From the NCBI GenBank assembly GCA_045616505.1, contig JAZLGV010000015.1, positions 1 through 6,646 of the forward strand: a DNA stretch of 6,646 nt. The letters are read 5' to 3'. Below are positions 5,861 to 6,646 of the stretch, one piece after another (the first letter of the stretch is position 1; every line of letters begins with the position of its first letter). Made by a program: the position numbers and the translations under genes. Below the pieces are notes generated by a model. It was given only the letters and a program-made list of their open reading frames with translations. It was not told the origin of the DNA and made no database searches. Origin of the DNA: JAKSUT01 sp045616505 (GTDB taxonomy: Bacteria > Cyanobacteriota > Vampirovibrionia > Gastranaerophilales > Gastranaerophilaceae).

Positions 5861-6646
5861 ATGAATTTTAGAAAAGCCTTAGCATTTATACTTGTTTTAG
5901 GATTTTTGAATATGAATACTTTACCCTTAGAAGCAAAAGTTTTAACCAATAAAAAATTATCAAAACAAGAACAAAATAAACTAAATGCTGAACAAAACCA
6001 CATTAAAGATATAAATTTGGAATGGTGGAAAGATTTTAATGATGAATATTTAACAGAATATATTTTAAGAGCATTAAAAAACAATCAAGATTTGCAAATT
6101 GCGACATTAAAAGTTGAAGAAGCAAGACAAATGACAAAACTTCAACTTGCAAACGAATTACCAACCTTAGAAGCTGGTGTTTCTCCACTGTTGTACAAAC
6201 TTCCTGGAACAACAAGCACTGACGGACTTTTTTCTGTTCCAATTCTTGCAACTTATGAAGTTGATTTATTCTTAAAAAATCACGACAAAACAAAATCAAG
6301 CAAAAAAGTATATGAAGCATCTAAATACAAAGAAAAAGCTGCATATATTTCAATTATAAGTGCTGTTGGAACATGTTATTATAACATCGTTAAACTTGAT
6401 AAATTAATAGCTATACAAGAACAATTAATCAAAGACAGAAATCAAATATATGATTTAATGAATCAAAGCAATGAAGAGGGTATTATTTCAACTTCTGACC
6501 TAGTTAAAGCTGATAAAGCAAGAGTTCTTGCTGATTTCGAAATGATTGAACTTAAAAAATCAAGAGAAACAATGCTTAATTTACTTGCCGTACTAATTGG
6601 TGATAGTCCTAACAACACAAGTGATTACAAACGTATTTCTTATAAA
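5861..6646 (+). CDS. NodT/OprM-type outer-membrane efflux factor (TolC-like), 3' end beyond window
   Basis: 262 codons are open to the last base with no stop, against a usual length of about 450-480, so roughly the N-terminal half is visible. A type I signal peptide is evident: NFRK, a hydrophobic core at about 7-18, and likely cleavage after LEA (residue 25). There is no lipobox cysteine, unlike many NodT lipoproteins. Family landmarks are WWKDFND (55-61), ALKNNQDLQIATLKVEEARQ (71-90), LPTLEAG (100-106), TYEVDLF (131-137), the periplasmic helix around AVGTCYYNIVKLDKL, the mid-protein turn GIISTSDLVKADKAR and LAVLIGDSP. The protein should form a trimeric beta-barrel with a long alpha-helical periplasmic tunnel that docks on the EmrA-like adaptor. 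It is divergent from that operon but shares its control region, which suggests joint regulation. Confidence 0.9.
   Translation, partial: MNFRKALAFILVLGFLNMNTLPLEAKVLTNKKLSKQEQNKLNAEQNHIKDINLEWWKDFNDEYLTEYILRALKNNQDLQIATLKVEEARQMTKLQLANELPTLEAGVSPLLYKLPGTTSTDGLFSVPILATYEVDLFLKNHDKTKSSKKVYEASKYKEKAAYISIISAVGTCYYNIVKLDKLIAIQEQLIKDRNQIYDLMNQSNEEGIISTSDLVKADKARVLADFEMIELKKSRETMLNLLAVLIGDSPNNTSDYKRISYK

Noticed and set aside
5815..6320. Two minus-strand open frames overlapping the outer-membrane factor
   Set aside because: They are antisense to the NodT-type coding region, which has a signal peptide, a ribosome site and family motifs.
1..6646. CRISPR arrays, tRNA/rRNA genes, insertion sequences, phage genes
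   Set aside because: No short regularly spaced repeats, cloverleaf-like segments, transposase motifs or terminal inverted repeats were seen; the only repeats are paralog identity.

Overview
The window is AT-rich (roughly 30% G+C by eye). It holds four intact genes, one interrupted gene and one gene cut by the window edge on the right; the interrupted gene also runs off the left edge. A tripartite efflux system with an outer-membrane factor implies a Gram-negative (diderm) cell. Low G+C, TAA as the stop codon of every complete gene and a run of radical SAM paralogs would fit a gut-type lineage such as Gastranaerophilales (Melainabacteria), Brachyspira or Elusimicrobia. That placement is a guess, and nothing here identifies a species.

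Right part (2699-6646): an EmrAB-type multidrug efflux locus. A MarR-family regulator, an EmrA-like membrane-fusion protein and a 14-helix EmrB-like MFS pump lie head to tail on the minus strand with gaps of 10 and 12 nt, so they look like one operon. The matching NodT/OprM-type outer-membrane factor is divergent on the plus strand and continues past the window end. The 101-nt region between the regulator and the outer-membrane gene carries two perfect palindromes and further TGTT/AACA half-sites. A dimeric repressor bound there could control both directions. The three transport proteins would form one channel from cytoplasm to the outside.

Left part (1-2663): three tandem paralogous radical SAM genes with a SPASM-like C-terminus, on the same strand and downstream of the efflux operon. 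The first two (1608-2663 and 498-1556) are intact and closely similar. The third (1-478) begins with a twin-arginine leader instead of the paralogs' N-terminus. An in-frame TAA at codon 87 interrupts it, although the frame stays open and conserved for another 72 codons to the window edge. The substrate is unknown, and no precursor peptide gene is visible.

Most notable signals: (1) an exact consensus sigma-70 promoter (TTGACA, 17 nt, TATAAT) fills the 35-nt gap between emrB and the first radical SAM gene and predicts a transcript that begins at the ATG itself, i.e. leaderless; (2) the same -10-to-ATG geometry recurs, more weakly, in front of the third copy; (3) a radical SAM paralog has an export leader and a lone nonsense codon; (4) a double-palindrome operator region lies in the divergent efflux control region.
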